Position numbers and translations under genes: made by a program. Below are positions 51,378 to 60,231 of a DNA stretch of 64,000 bases, piece after piece. Origin of the DNA: an uncultured Agathobaculum sp. (GTDB lineage: Bacteria > Bacillota > Clostridia > Oscillospirales > Butyricicoccaceae); contig CAKSVR010000001.1 of assembly GCA_934504345.1 (NCBI GenBank), positions 1 to 64,000 of the forward strand. The letters are read 5' to 3'. How positions within the stretch are numbered: the first letter of the stretch is position 1; every line of letters starts with the position of its first letter. Under the pieces are notes generated by a model, which searched no databases, was not told where the DNA came from, and worked only from the letters and a program-made list of their open reading frames with translations.

Positions 51378-52637
51378 ATGGGAAGAGCTCTTATCATCGG
51401 CTGCGGCGGCGTAGCCGGCGTAGTTATTCACAAGTGCTGCCAGAACAGCGATGTTTTTGAGGAGATCATGATCGCATCCCGCACCAAGAGCAAGTGCGAT
51501 GCCATCAAGGAGAAGCTGGACGGCACGACCGCAACGAAAATCCGCACCGCAAAGGTGGATGCGGACAACGTGGACGAGCTGTGTGCGCTCATCGACGAGT
51601 ACAAGCCGGACATCGTGATGAACATTGCCCTGCCGTATCAGGATCTCACCATCATGGATGCGTGCCTCAAGTGCGGCGTAAACTACATGGACACCGCCAA
51701 CTATGAGCCGGAGGACACCGATGATCCAGAGTGGCGCGCCATCTACGAGAAGCGCTGCAAGGACGAGGGCTTCACCGCATACTTTGACTACTCGTGGCAG
51801 TGGGCATACAAGAAAAAGTTCGAGGAGGCCGGTCTGACCGCGCTGCTCGGCTCGGGCTTTGACCCGGGTGTAACGCAGGCGTACTGCGCGTATGCCCAGA
51901 AGCACCTGTTCGACGAGATCGACACCATCGACATTCTGGACTGCAACGGCGGCGACCACGGCTATCCGTTCGCGACCAACTTCAACCCGGAGATCAACCT
52001 CCGCGAGGTATCCGCGCCGGGCTCTTACTGGGAGAACGGCCACTGGGTCGAGATCCCGGCCATGAGCATCAAGCGTGAGTACGACTTCGATCAGGTCGGC
52101 CACAAGGATATGTACCTGCTCCACCACGAGGAGATCGAGTCCCTCGCCAAGAATATCCCGGGCGTACAGCGCATCCGCTTCTTTATGACGTTCGGCCAGT
52201 CCTATCTGACCCACATGAACTGTCTGGAGAACGTTGGTATGCTGTCCACCACGCCCATCGAGTTTGAGGGCCACCAGATCGTGCCGATCCAGTTCCTCAA
52301 GGCTCTGCTGCCCGACCCGGCAACGCTCGGCCCGCGCACCAAGGGCAAGACCAACATCGGCTGCATCTTCACCGGCAAAAAGGACGGCAAGGAAAAGACT
52401 GCCTACATTTACAACGTCTGCGACCACGAGGAGTGCTACCGCGAGGTCGGCTCTCAGGCCATCAGCTACACCACCGGTGTTCCGGCGATGATCGGCGCGG
52501 CCATGCTGCTGACCGGTAAGTGGAACAAGCCCGGCGTGTACACGGTCGAGGAGTTCGATCCCGATCCGTACATGGAGGCGCTGAACAAGTGGGGCCTGCC
52601 GTGGCAGATCAATGACAAGCCGGTGCTGGTGGACTGA
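51378..52637 (+). CDS. Carboxynorspermidine/carboxyspermidine dehydrogenase (saccharopine dehydrogenase family)
   Basis: NADPH-dependent reductive condensation of aspartate semialdehyde with a diamine to form carboxyspermidine (or carboxynorspermidine). 419 residues from the ATG at 51378, behind GAGGAGG. NADP loop ALIIGCGGVAGVVIHKC at the N-terminus, NIALPYQDLTIMDACLKCGV, YMDTANYEPEDTDDPEW, LLGSGFDPGVTQAYCAYAQK and CNGGDHGYPFATNFNPEINL match the CASDH/LYS1-like group found beside NspC. Adjacent to its decarboxylase partner. Confidence 0.9.
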   Translation: MGRALIIGCGGVAGVVIHKCCQNSDVFEEIMIASRTKSKCDAIKEKLDGTTATKIRTAKVDADNVDELCALIDEYKPDIVMNIALPYQDLTIMDACLKCGVNYMDTANYEPEDTDDPEWRAIYEKRCKDEGFTAYFDYSWQWAYKKKFEEAGLTALLGSGFDPGVTQAYCAYAQKHLFDEIDTIDILDCNGGDHGYPFATNFNPEINLREVSAPGSYWENGHWVEIPAMSIKREYDFDQVGHKDMYLLHHEEIESLAKNIPGVQRIRFFMTFGQSYLTHMNCLENVGMLSTTPIEFEGHQIVPIQFLKALLPDPATLGPRTKGKTNIGCIFTGKKDGKEKTAYIYNVCDHEECYREVGSQAISYTTGVPAMIGAAMLLTGKWNKPGVYTVEEFDPDPYMEALNKWGLPWQINDKPVLVD

Positions 52638-52638
52638 T

Positions 52639-53769
52639 ATGAAATTTACAGAACTTCCCACTCCCTGCTATATCGTGGACGAGAACCGGCTGGTGCAGAA
52701 TCTGGCCGTTCTGCGGGACGTTGCAAAGCGTACCGGCGCGAAGATCCTGCTGGCGCAGAAGGCGTTCTCGATGTTCTCGGTCTACCCGCTGCTGCGCGAA
52801 TATCTGGCGGGCACAACGGCCTCCGGTCTGTACGAGGCACGCCTCGGCCATGAGGAATTCGGCGGCGAAACGCACGTTTACGCGCCCGCCTACGCCGAGG
52901 GCGAGTTTCAGGAGCTTCTTCATTACGCCGACCACATCGTGTTCAACTCGTTCACCCAGTGGAAAGCCTACGGCAATCTCGCCCGCGCAGCGGGCAAGAG
53001 CTGCGGTCTGCGTATCAATCCGGAGTGCTCCACCCAGCCCTCCGAGCACGCGATGTACGACCCGTGCGGCCCGTATTCGCGCCTCGGCATCACGCTGGAC
53101 AACTTCCAGCCTGAGCTGATGGACGGTATCGAGGGCTTCCACTTCCACACGCTGTGCGAGCAGAATTCGGATGATCTCGTGCGGACCGTTGCGGCATTCG
53201 AGCAGAATTTCGGCCCGTACATGGACGGACTCAAGTGGCTCAACCTCGGCGGCGGCCACCATATCACCCGCGCGGACTACGATGTGGAAACGCTCGTGCA
53301 GTGCATCAACTACCTGCAAAAGAAGTACAAGGTGCAGGTGTATCTCGAGCCCGGCGAGGCTGTTGTGCTGGGCGCGGGCTATCTGGTATCCACCGTGCTC
53401 GAAGTGATGCACAACCACAAGCAGATCGCCATTCTGGACACCTCGGCGGCGTGCCATATGCCCGATGTGCTCGAAGTGCCCTACCGCCCGCCCGTCTACC
53501 GCGGCGGCGAGCCCAACCAGAAAGCGTTCACTTACCTGCTGACCGGCCGTTCCTGTCTGGCGGGCGATGTCATCGGTGAATATTCGTTCGATGTCGCGCT
53601 CCACGCCGGCGAACAGGTCGTGTTCGAGGATATGGCGCTCTATACCATGGTAAAGACCAACACATTCAACGGTATGCCGCTGCCGCTCATCGCGGTGCGC
53701 CGCGCCGACGGCACAGACGAAGTCGTTCGGATGTTCGGGTATGAGGATTTTAAGCGACGGCTGTCGTAA
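52639..53769 (+). CDS. nspC: Carboxynorspermidine/carboxyspermidine decarboxylase NspC
   Basis: PLP (alanine-racemase fold) decarboxylase completing the second spermidine route. 376 residues, starting one base after the dehydrogenase stop. PTPCYIVDENRLVQNLAVL, PLP Lys in ILLAQKAFSMFSVYPLL, INPECSTQPSE, GFHFHTLCEQNSDDL, LNLGGGHHITRADYD, YLEPGEAVVLGAGYL and DTSAACHMPDVLEVPYRPP are the CANSDC signature. Last gene of the operon, followed by a terminator. Confidence 0.93.
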   Translation: MKFTELPTPCYIVDENRLVQNLAVLRDVAKRTGAKILLAQKAFSMFSVYPLLREYLAGTTASGLYEARLGHEEFGGETHVYAPAYAEGEFQELLHYADHIVFNSFTQWKAYGNLARAAGKSCGLRINPECSTQPSEHAMYDPCGPYSRLGITLDNFQPELMDGIEGFHFHTLCEQNSDDLVRTVAAFEQNFGPYMDGLKWLNLGGGHHITRADYDVETLVQCINYLQKKYKVQVYLEPGEAVVLGAGYLVSTVLEVMHNHKQIAILDTSAACHMPDVLEVPYRPPVYRGGEPNQKAFTYLLTGRSCLAGDVIGEYSFDVALHAGEQVVFEDMALYTMVKTNTFNGMPLPLIAVRRADGTDEVVRMFGYEDFKRRLS

Positions 53770-53779
53770 AATCGGATAA

Positions 53780-53811
53780 GAAAAACCACCACATTTTGTG
53801 GTGGTTTTTCA
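53780..53811 (+). terminator. Terminator of the polyamine operon
   Basis: AAAAACCACCACA / TGTGGTGGTTTTT with a short loop. Confidence 0.93.
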
Positions 53812-53826
53812 TTTACCTATGCAGCT

Positions 53827-54485
53827 GCGTTCTCCGGTGCACGCGAGGCGCGTGAGCGCTACGCCGCATCTGGGCGGGGGATTTCGCCGTCTGCGGACGG
53901 CGGGAACGGGCCGCACGCGCGGCGGGCGCAAAAAGGGAGGGACACCTACGGTTTCCCTCCCTCTTTGAACTCCTACCTTTCCCTCAACAGCCTCGCGAAC
54001 GGGCCTTGCGGCCCTACTTCGTAAGTAACTCGCATAAAGGAACGAGTATCGGCTTCCGTTTTCCGCATTGTCGCGGCGTAATCGCGGCAGATTGCACGGG
54101 TTTTGCGTAAATATTGTCGCAGACCTCTAACGGCTTGAGCGCAGCTGTGAAAGGAATGGCGCTTTGCGGCCTACGAGCCAGTAACGGTACTGCCGTTCTC
54201 CTTTTTCGGTCCCACCTCTAAGTAGGAACGCTTGCGTTCCGTCGCTCCGAGGTATCCCAAAGGGAAAAGGGGAGCTTCCTAAGAGGGTGGAAAACCGTAG
54301 GTTGTCTACCCTCTTAGGCCCCGCGCGGGAGCGCCGTTCTCCCGCCGCCCGCAGGCGGCGAAACTCCCCAGCCCGGCAACGGCGTATTGCATTCGCAACT
54401 CGTATGCACCAGTAAAAGGCTGCCGAGAAAAGGGCTGCCGCCCGGCTGCGGCGTAGCGCTCACGCGCCTCGCGTGCACTGGAAAG
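53827..54485. repeat. Long inverted-repeat element, copy B (~660 bp, inverted)
   Basis: Same plan as copies A and C but in the opposite orientation, between the convergent nspC and phoR ends. Its left arm goes straight from CCGCATCTGGGCGG to GGGGATTTCGCCG, lacking the ~80 bp (GGCAGCCCATT...TTTCCGGGC) found in the other copies, as if deleted between two GGGCGG words. Confidence 0.88.
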
Positions 54486-54513
54486 CAACTGCTGCGTATC
54501 GACAGCTCACGAT

Positions 54514-56163
54514 TTATTGTTCTGCGAACCGCACAGTAATCGTCGTGCCCTCCCCGAGCTGGCTTTGCAGCTCGACCTCGGCGTGGTGCAGCGCCGCGCC
54601 GTGCTTGACGATGGAAAGACCCAGTCCGGTGCCGCCGGTCAGCTTGCTGTGGCTCTTGTCCACACGGTAGAACCGCTCAAACACGCGCTGCTGGTCGGCG
54701 GGCGCGATGCCGATACCGGTATCCGAAACGCGCACGAACGGCGCACCGTTCTCTGTTCCGGCGGTGATGGCCACACTGCCGTGCGGCTTATTGTAGCTGA
54801 TGGCGTTATCCGCCAGATTGAACACCATCTGCTCGAGCGTGCGCCGCTGGCCGGACACTGTTGCCGCCTCGCCCGAAACCGTCAGCGCGATGCCGCGCTG
54901 CTCGGCCTTGCTCAGCAGACGGTCGTACACCGTGCCGCACAGCGCGTACAGCTCGACCGGCTCGAACGAAGCCGCCTCGCCGCCCTCATCAAGCTGCGAC
55001 AGGCGGATAATATCCTCGATGAGCGCCAGAAGCCGCTGGGCCTCGGTGCGGATCTTGCCCGCGAACGGTGCAACGTCCTCGGGCTTTGCGATGCCGCTCG
55101 CGATGAGCTCGGCGTAGCCCATGATGCTGGTGAGCGGCGTTTTCAGCTCGTGCGACACATTGGCCGTGAACTCCTGCCGCTGCTGCTCGGCGCGTTCGCG
55201 CTCGGTGATGTCCACGATGAGCAGAACGGCGGCGTGCCACGCGCTGTTCTCCTCCACCGAGCTGGCCGTGAGCGCATACACGCGCCCGCCGCGCTCCAGT
55301 CGGCCGTGTGCTCCCTCTCCGCCGAGTGCCTGCTCGACCACGCGGATGTATTCCGCATCGCGGCACAGCGTGAGATAACTTCCCTCCGCCTTATCCTGTG
55401 GGAACAGCGCCCGCGCGGCGTGGTTGGCGAATAAAATCGTGCCCGTGCCGGAAAACAGCACCAATCCCTCGTCCATGCGGGCGGTGATGTCGTCAAATTC
55501 GGCCTGACGGCGCTGCAATTCGGTCATCTGCGCCTGAATCTTTCGATTCTGCTTGTCCATGCGGTGCAGCAGCGGCGAAAGCTCATCATAGGCCTCGCCT
55601 CCCAACGGGTCGTGCAGGTCGAGCGTTTCGATGGGCTTGAGGAATATTCCGGTCAGCCGACCGGCCAGCACCGCCGCAACGAGCAGCGCCAGCAGCACAA
55701 TGAGCACGATCCACGGCGAGGCCGCCGAGAGTGCGCCGACCGCGCTGTCCGCCGTAGCGGAAATACGCAGTACATCGCCGTTTTCCAGCCGTACTGCGTA
55801 ATAAAACGTCTGTTTGGAGAGCGTTTCGGACAATCGGCTGTCCTCGCCCGTGCCGTTCTGCATGGCCTGCTCGATCTCCGGACGGACCGCGTGGTTTTCC
55901 ATCTCAGCGGCATCCATGCGGTTGTCGTACAGCACCGTGCCGTCCGGCGCGACCAGTGTCAGACGGTCGTCGTAGATAGGCCCGAACGCCGCAAGCTCCT
56001 GCCCGATGTTGTCCACCGCCGTCAGATAGCCGCTCTCGCTCACCAGCCTTTCGCGCATATCGCGCGTGAGCCCGGCATGGACGGCAGCCAGCAGAAGCCC
56101 GGTCGTCAGCAGCAGCGTGACGAGCGCCGTGAGGAAGATACTGCCGAAAACGCGCTTTCTCAT
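54514..56163 (-). CDS. phoR: Phosphate-regulon sensor histidine kinase PhoR
   Basis: Membrane kinase that phosphorylates PhoB when phosphate is short. 549 residues: two transmembrane helices (about 8-30 and 150-170) flanking an extracytoplasmic sensor region, HAMP-like linker, a PAS-like domain (MDEGLVLFSGTGTILFANHA), HisKA with NVSHELKTPLTSIMGYAEL (phospho-His), and HATPase_c with NLADNAISYNKPHG, VSDTGIGIAPADQQRVFERF and GTGLGLSIVKH. The start overlaps the phoB stop by 4 nt. Last gene of the pst-pho cluster. Confidence 0.93.
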   Translation of the reverse strand: MRKRVFGSIFLTALVTLLLTTGLLLAAVHAGLTRDMRERLVSESGYLTAVDNIGQELAAFGPIYDDRLTLVAPDGTVLYDNRMDAAEMENHAVRPEIEQAMQNGTGEDSRLSETLSKQTFYYAVRLENGDVLRISATADSAVGALSAASPWIVLIVLLALLVAAVLAGRLTGIFLKPIETLDLHDPLGGEAYDELSPLLHRMDKQNRKIQAQMTELQRRQAEFDDITARMDEGLVLFSGTGTILFANHAARALFPQDKAEGSYLTLCRDAEYIRVVEQALGGEGAHGRLERGGRVYALTASSVEENSAWHAAVLLIVDITERERAEQQRQEFTANVSHELKTPLTSIMGYAELIASGIAKPEDVAPFAGKIRTEAQRLLALIEDIIRLSQLDEGGEAASFEPVELYALCGTVYDRLLSKAEQRGIALTVSGEAATVSGQRRTLEQMVFNLADNAISYNKPHGSVAITAGTENGAPFVRVSDTGIGIAPADQQRVFERFYRVDKSHSKLTGGTGLGLSIVKHGAALHHAEVELQSQLGEGTTITVRFAEQ

Positions 56164-56843
56164 GTGTGCTCTCCCATGCGGTAGCCCACGCCGCGCACGG
56201 TTTCGATCAGCACGCCGTCCGCGCCCAGCTTCTGCCGCAGCGTGCGGATATGTACATCGACCGTGCGGGTTTCATTCTCGCTGCCGTAGCCCCAGATGTT
56301 CTCCAGCAGCACATCGCGTGTGAGCACCGCGCCGCGGTTCTTCATCAGCAGCGTGAGCAGCTGGTATTCCTTGAGGGTGAGCTGCACCTCCTGCCCGTCC
56401 GCGAACACAGTGTGCGCCCGCTCGTCCACGCAGATGCCGCCCGCCACCAGCGGATGCGGACCCTCGCTCTCCGCCCTGGCCTCGGTGCGGCGCAGCACGG
56501 CCCGGATGCGGGCTACGAGCTCCATCATGCCGAACGGCTTGGCGATATAATCATCCGCGCCGGTGTCCAGCCCGACCACCTTGTCATACTCGGTGTTCTT
56601 CGCCGTCAGCAGGATGACCGGGATGTCCGCGGTGTCCGGTGCGGCGCGCAGGCGGCGCAGGATGGTGATGCCGTCCTCGCCGGGCAGCATGATGTCCAGC
56701 AGGATGAGCTGCGGCGTTTGCTTTCGCAGTGCGGCAGTCAGCGCCGCGCCGTCCGGACAGCCGTCGGCCTCAAAGCCGGTATTACGCAGCGTGTACACCA
56801 CCAGCTCGCGGATGCCCGCATCATCTTCCACACAGTAGATCAT
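56160..56843 (-). CDS. phoB: Phosphate-regulon response regulator PhoB/PhoP
   Basis: OmpR-family DNA-binding regulator. 227 residues: receiver domain opening MIYCVEDDAGIRELV, acceptor Asp in LILLDIMLPGEDG, LTAKNTEYDKV and GADDYIAKPFGMMELVARI; C-terminal winged helix with LTLKEYQLLTLLMKNRGAVLTRDVLLENIWG and VDVHIRTLRQKLG. Partner phoR overlaps it by 4 nt. It probably binds the TTAAC repeats upstream of pstS, giving autoregulation. Confidence 0.94.
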   Translation of the reverse strand: MIYCVEDDAGIRELVVYTLRNTGFEADGCPDGAALTAALRKQTPQLILLDIMLPGEDGITILRRLRAAPDTADIPVILLTAKNTEYDKVVGLDTGADDYIAKPFGMMELVARIRAVLRRTEARAESEGPHPLVAGGICVDERAHTVFADGQEVQLTLKEYQLLTLLMKNRGAVLTRDVLLENIWGYGSENETRTVDVHIRTLRQKLGADGVLIETVRGVGYRMGEHT

Positions 56844-56863
56844 AGTTTTCTCTCCGTTCCGGT

Positions 56864-57535
56864 TCAGCGCTGTGCCGCCGCCGCAGCGCCGTGCACCTCG
56901 CTTTTATGCGTGCCGGTGATGGAGAACTCCACCCACTCGGCAATGTTGGTCGCATGGTCACCGATGCGCTCGAGATACTTGGCGATCATCAGCACATCCA
57001 GCACGCGCTCGCCGTCGTCCGGGTTCTGCGCGATCTCCGCGATGAGGTCGCTCTTGCACTGGTCGAACAGGTCGTCCACCACATCGTCATATTCGATAAC
57101 GCTCCACGCAAGGGTCAGGTCTCGGCGCACGAATGCATCCAGACTTTCGGTTACCATTTTGATGGTCGCCTGCGCCATGCGGTCGATGTGCGCGTTGTGT
57201 CCGCACGCACCGGACAGGCAGGTGACGATCTCGGCAATGTCGCTGGCCTGATCGCCAATGCGCTCGATGTCGGTTATCATTTTCAGCACGGACGAGATCA
57301 GCCGCAGGTCGCTTGCCACCGGCTGCTGCTGGAGCAGCAGCTTCAGGCACATGGACTCGATCTCGCGTTCCTTGTGGTCGATCTCCTGATCGATGCGGAT
57401 GGCGGCCGCCGCCAGCTTGATGTCGCCCTCGAGCAGCGACTTTACCGCGCTGGCGATGGCATTTTCGCACAGTGCGCCCATGGAAATGAGCTCGTTGTTC
57501 ATTTCGAGCAGCTGGGTATCAAAACGATTACGCAT
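56864..57535 (-). CDS. phoU: Phosphate transport regulator PhoU
   Basis: Metal-binding helical protein that links the Pst transporter to PhoR and represses the regulon in high phosphate. 223 residues from the ATG at 57533-57535, one base after the pstB stop; a longer frame lies within pstB. Two three-helix PhoU repeats, with DLRLISSVLKMITDIERIGDQA and LMIAKYLERIGDHATNIAEW carrying the E/DxxxD metal motifs. Confidence 0.95.
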   Translation of the reverse strand: MRNRFDTQLLEMNNELISMGALCENAIASAVKSLLEGDIKLAAAAIRIDQEIDHKEREIESMCLKLLLQQQPVASDLRLISSVLKMITDIERIGDQASDIAEIVTCLSGACGHNAHIDRMAQATIKMVTESLDAFVRRDLTLAWSVIEYDDVVDDLFDQCKSDLIAEIAQNPDDGERVLDVLMIAKYLERIGDHATNIAEWVEFSITGTHKSEVHGAAAAAQR

Positions 57536-57536
57536 A

Positions 57537-58292
57537 TCAGCCGAACCTCCCCGTAATGTAGTCCTCGGTGCGCTTGTCCCTGGGCATGGAGAACAGCTTC
57601 TCCGTATCGTCCACCTCGACCATGTCGCCGAGCAGGAAAAACGCGGTCTTATCCGAAACACGGGTGGCCTGCTGCATATTGTGCGTGACCATAACGATAG
57701 TATAATCCTTTTTGAGCTCGAGCACAAGGTCCTCGATCTTCGCGGTGGAGATCGGATCGAGTGCGGAGGTCGGCTCGTCCATCAACAGCACCTCCGGGTC
57801 AGCGGCGAGCGCACGCGCGATGCAGATACGCTGCTGCTGGCCGCCCGACATGGACAGCGCGGATTTCTTCAGGTTATCCTTGGTTTCGTCCCAGATAGCG
57901 GCATGGCGCAGCGACGTTTCGACGATCTCGTCCAGCTTTACGCGGCTCTTGATGCCGTGCGTGCGCGGACCGTAGGCGATGTTGTCGTAGATCGACATCG
58001 GGAACGGGTTGGGCTTCTGGAACACCATGCCGACCCGCTTACGCAGCAGGTTTACATCGCAGTTTTTGTAAATATCCTGCCCGTCGAGCGTAATATCGCC
58101 CGTGATATGGCAGTTTTCGACCAGATCGTTCATGCGGTTGAGCGAGCGCAGCAGCGTACTCTTGCCGCAGCCGGACGGCCCGATGAATGCAGTAATCTCA
58201 TTTGCTTTAATATCCAGATCGATGCCGTGCAGCGCATGGAAATCACCGTAATACAGGTTCATATTGCGGATCTCGATTTTGTTATTGTTCAT
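57537..58292 (-). CDS. pstB: Phosphate ABC transporter ATPase PstB
   Basis: ATPase of phosphate import. 251 residues. Walker [14 protein letters not shown]-loop [24 protein letters not shown] signature [18 protein letters not shown], Walker [17 protein letters not shown], and switch His [14 protein letters not shown]. Separated from pstA by 132 bp holding an inverted repeat, unlike the tight junctions around it. Confidence 0.97.
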   Translation of the reverse strand: MNNNKIEIRNMNLYYGDFHALHGIDLDIKANEITAFIGPSGCGKSTLLRSLNRMNDLVENCHITGDITLDGQDIYKNCDVNLLRKRVGMVFQKPNPFPMSIYDNIAYGPRTHGIKSRVKLDEIVETSLRHAAIWDETKDNLKKSALSMSGGQQQRICIARALAADPEVLLMDEPTSALDPISTAKIEDLVLELKKDYTIVMVTHNMQQATRVSDKTAFFLLGDMVEVDDTEKLFSMPRDKRTEDYITGRFG

Positions 58293-58304
58293 TGTACAAC
58301 CTCT

Positions 58305-58433
58305 TTATAATTGAGAATGGATAATGGATAATGGATAATTGTTGTATCGCGCCTTGCGCGATTATTGAATCATCGCGCACAGCGCGATACCTTAATTCTC
58401 CATCCTCCATTTTCAATTTTCCATTTACTTCTT
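58305..58433. repeat. Inverted repeat element between pstA and pstB
   Basis: Tandem GAATGGATAATGGATAATG on the left, TTCTCCATCCTCCATTTTC on the right, and a TATCGCGC...GCGCGATA inner hairpin. It lies within the operon mRNA; related words form the hairpin after valS. Confidence 0.8.
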
Positions 58434-59306
58434 CGTTAACTTTTTCGCCGCCAGCGCAGAAAGCGTGTTCATGATCAGCACCACGATGAGCAGCACGACC
58501 GCCGTGGCCTGTGCCTCATTCATGTGCAGGGCCTCGCCCGAGAGCACATACATATGGATGGCAAGCGTGCGGCCGGACTGGAACAGACCGGGCAGCTGTG
58601 CCATCGTACCGGCGGTGAAGATGAGCGCCGCCGTTTCACCGACGATGCGGCCGATGCCGAGGATCACGCCGGACAGGATACCGGGTGCGGCGGCGGGCAG
58701 CACAATGCGGAACACGGTACGCAGCCGTCCTGCGCCAAGGCCGAACGAGCCCTCACGGAACGAATCCGGTACGGCGATGAGCGCCTCCTCTGCGGTACGC
58801 ATGATGAGCGGCAGGATCATGATCGCCAGCGTCATCGCACCTGCCAGCAGCGAGTATCCCCAGTGCAGCCGGGTGACGAAGAACAGCATACCGAACAGGC
58901 CGTACACGATGGACGGGATACCGGACAGTGTTTCGGTCGTGATGCGGATAACGCTTACCAGCTTGCTGCCGCGTTTGGCGTATTCATTCAGGTACACTGC
59001 CGTGAACAGGCCGAGCGGCACGGCCAGCAGCAGCGCCAGCGCAGTCATCTCCACCGTGGTGAGGATGGCGGGCATCATGGATACGTTCTCCGAGGTGTAA
59101 TTCCAGTCGAACAGCGACAGGCTCAGATGCGGCAGACCTGTCACCAGAATATAGCCGATGAGGAACAGCAGCACGCCGAACGTCAGCGCGGCCGCGCCGT
59201 ATACCAGCCCTCTGCATACCGCCGCCGAGGCTGCGCCGTGTACGCGCTCGGTCTTGTCCGCCGGACGGGCGATGGGCTTTGCCGCGGAAACCGCTTCTCT
59301 TGTCAT
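58425..59306 (-). CDS. pstA: Phosphate ABC transporter permease PstA
   Basis: Inner-membrane permease, partner of PstC. 293 residues, six hydrophobic helices. VPLGLFTAVYLNEYAKRGSK, TLSGIPSIVYGLFGMLFF, LTLAIMILPLIMRTAEEALIAVPDSFREGSFGLGAGRLRT (EAA loop) match PstA. Start overlaps the pstC stop by 4 nt. A cytosolic N-terminal extension of ~35 residues precedes helix 1. Confidence 0.95.
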   Translation of the reverse strand: MTREAVSAAKPIARPADKTERVHGAASAAVCRGLVYGAAALTFGVLLFLIGYILVTGLPHLSLSLFDWNYTSENVSMMPAILTTVEMTALALLLAVPLGLFTAVYLNEYAKRGSKLVSVIRITTETLSGIPSIVYGLFGMLFFVTRLHWGYSLLAGAMTLAIMILPLIMRTAEEALIAVPDSFREGSFGLGAGRLRTVFRIVLPAAAPGILSGVILGIGRIVGETAALIFTAGTMAQLPGLFQSGRTLAIHMYVLSGEALHMNEAQATAVVLLIVVLIMNTLSALAAKKLTKK

Positions 59307-60169
59307 GCCTCTTTCCTCCTTTTGAGAACCGAAAATGCCAGATTGATGAGCAGAATGAACACGAACAGCACAACGCCGGTCGCGATGAGCGCTTCGCGGT
59401 GCAGGCCGGTGGCGTAGCCCATCTCGATCACGATGTTCGCTGTCATCGTGCGGATTCCCTTGAGCATACTGCCGGTCAGGCGCGGCTGGTTGCCCGCGAC
59501 CATGATGACTGCCATGGTTTCGCCGATGGCGCGGCCGATGCCGAGCACGATACCCGCCAGCACGCCGGACTTCGCCGCCGGGAGCATGACGGTGAACACC
59601 GCGCGCTCATGCCGTGCGCCCATCGCCACCGCGCCCTCGTAGTAGGACGGCGGGACGGCGCGGAGTGCAGCCTCGGACACGCCGATGATGGTCGGCAGGA
59701 TCATAATGCCCAGCAGGATGGAGGCCGCAAGGATGGACGAGCCGGAAATATCCGCGCCGAACAGACCCGCGACGGCACGCACCGCCGGAACGATGATGAC
59801 CATGCCGAAGAAGCCGTACACGATAGACGGGATACCGGCCAACAGCTCGGTGCAGGGTTTCAGGATACCGTACAGTTTTTTCGGGCAGTAGAATGCCATA
59901 AAGACAGCCGTCAGCAGGCCGACCGGCACGCCGATGACGATCGCACCGGCGGTGATGTACAGGCTGCCGAGTATCATCGGCAGGATGCCGTAAATGTCGT
60001 TGCCCGGCTTCCACTTTGTTCCGGTCAAAAAGTCCAGCAGGCCGATCTCTTTCATCGCGGGTACGCCGTTCGCGAACAGGAACACACATATCAGCACCAC
60101 CGCGAGGATGGAAGTCAGCGCACAGAGAAAAAACACAATGTGCATCAGAGTTTCCCGAAGGTTTTTCAT
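59303..60169 (-). CDS. pstC: Phosphate ABC transporter permease PstC
   Basis: Second permease of the phosphate importer. 288 residues with six helices. FLTGTKWKPGNDIYGILPMI near the N-terminus is a PstC marker; LLAGIPSIVYGFFGMVIIVP and ILLGIMILPTIIGVSEAALRAVPPSYYEGAVAMGARHER hold the EAA coupling loop. Follows pstS by 62 bp. Confidence 0.95.
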   Translation of the reverse strand: MKNLRETLMHIVFFLCALTSILAVVLICVFLFANGVPAMKEIGLLDFLTGTKWKPGNDIYGILPMILGSLYITAGAIVIGVPVGLLTAVFMAFYCPKKLYGILKPCTELLAGIPSIVYGFFGMVIIVPAVRAVAGLFGADISGSSILAASILLGIMILPTIIGVSEAALRAVPPSYYEGAVAMGARHERAVFTVMLPAAKSGVLAGIVLGIGRAIGETMAVIMVAGNQPRLTGSMLKGIRTMTANIVIEMGYATGLHREALIATGVVLFVFILLINLAFSVLKRRKEA

Positions 60170-60231
60170 AAAAATCGTTCTCCTATACAGGCACAGGGCG
60201 AATCACTTCGCCCTGTTTTGTCTGTGATGCG

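Noticed and set aside
54306..54488. 60-codon frame in copy B
   Set aside because: It is composed of repeat sequence and similar frames arise in copies A and C with stops at different places.
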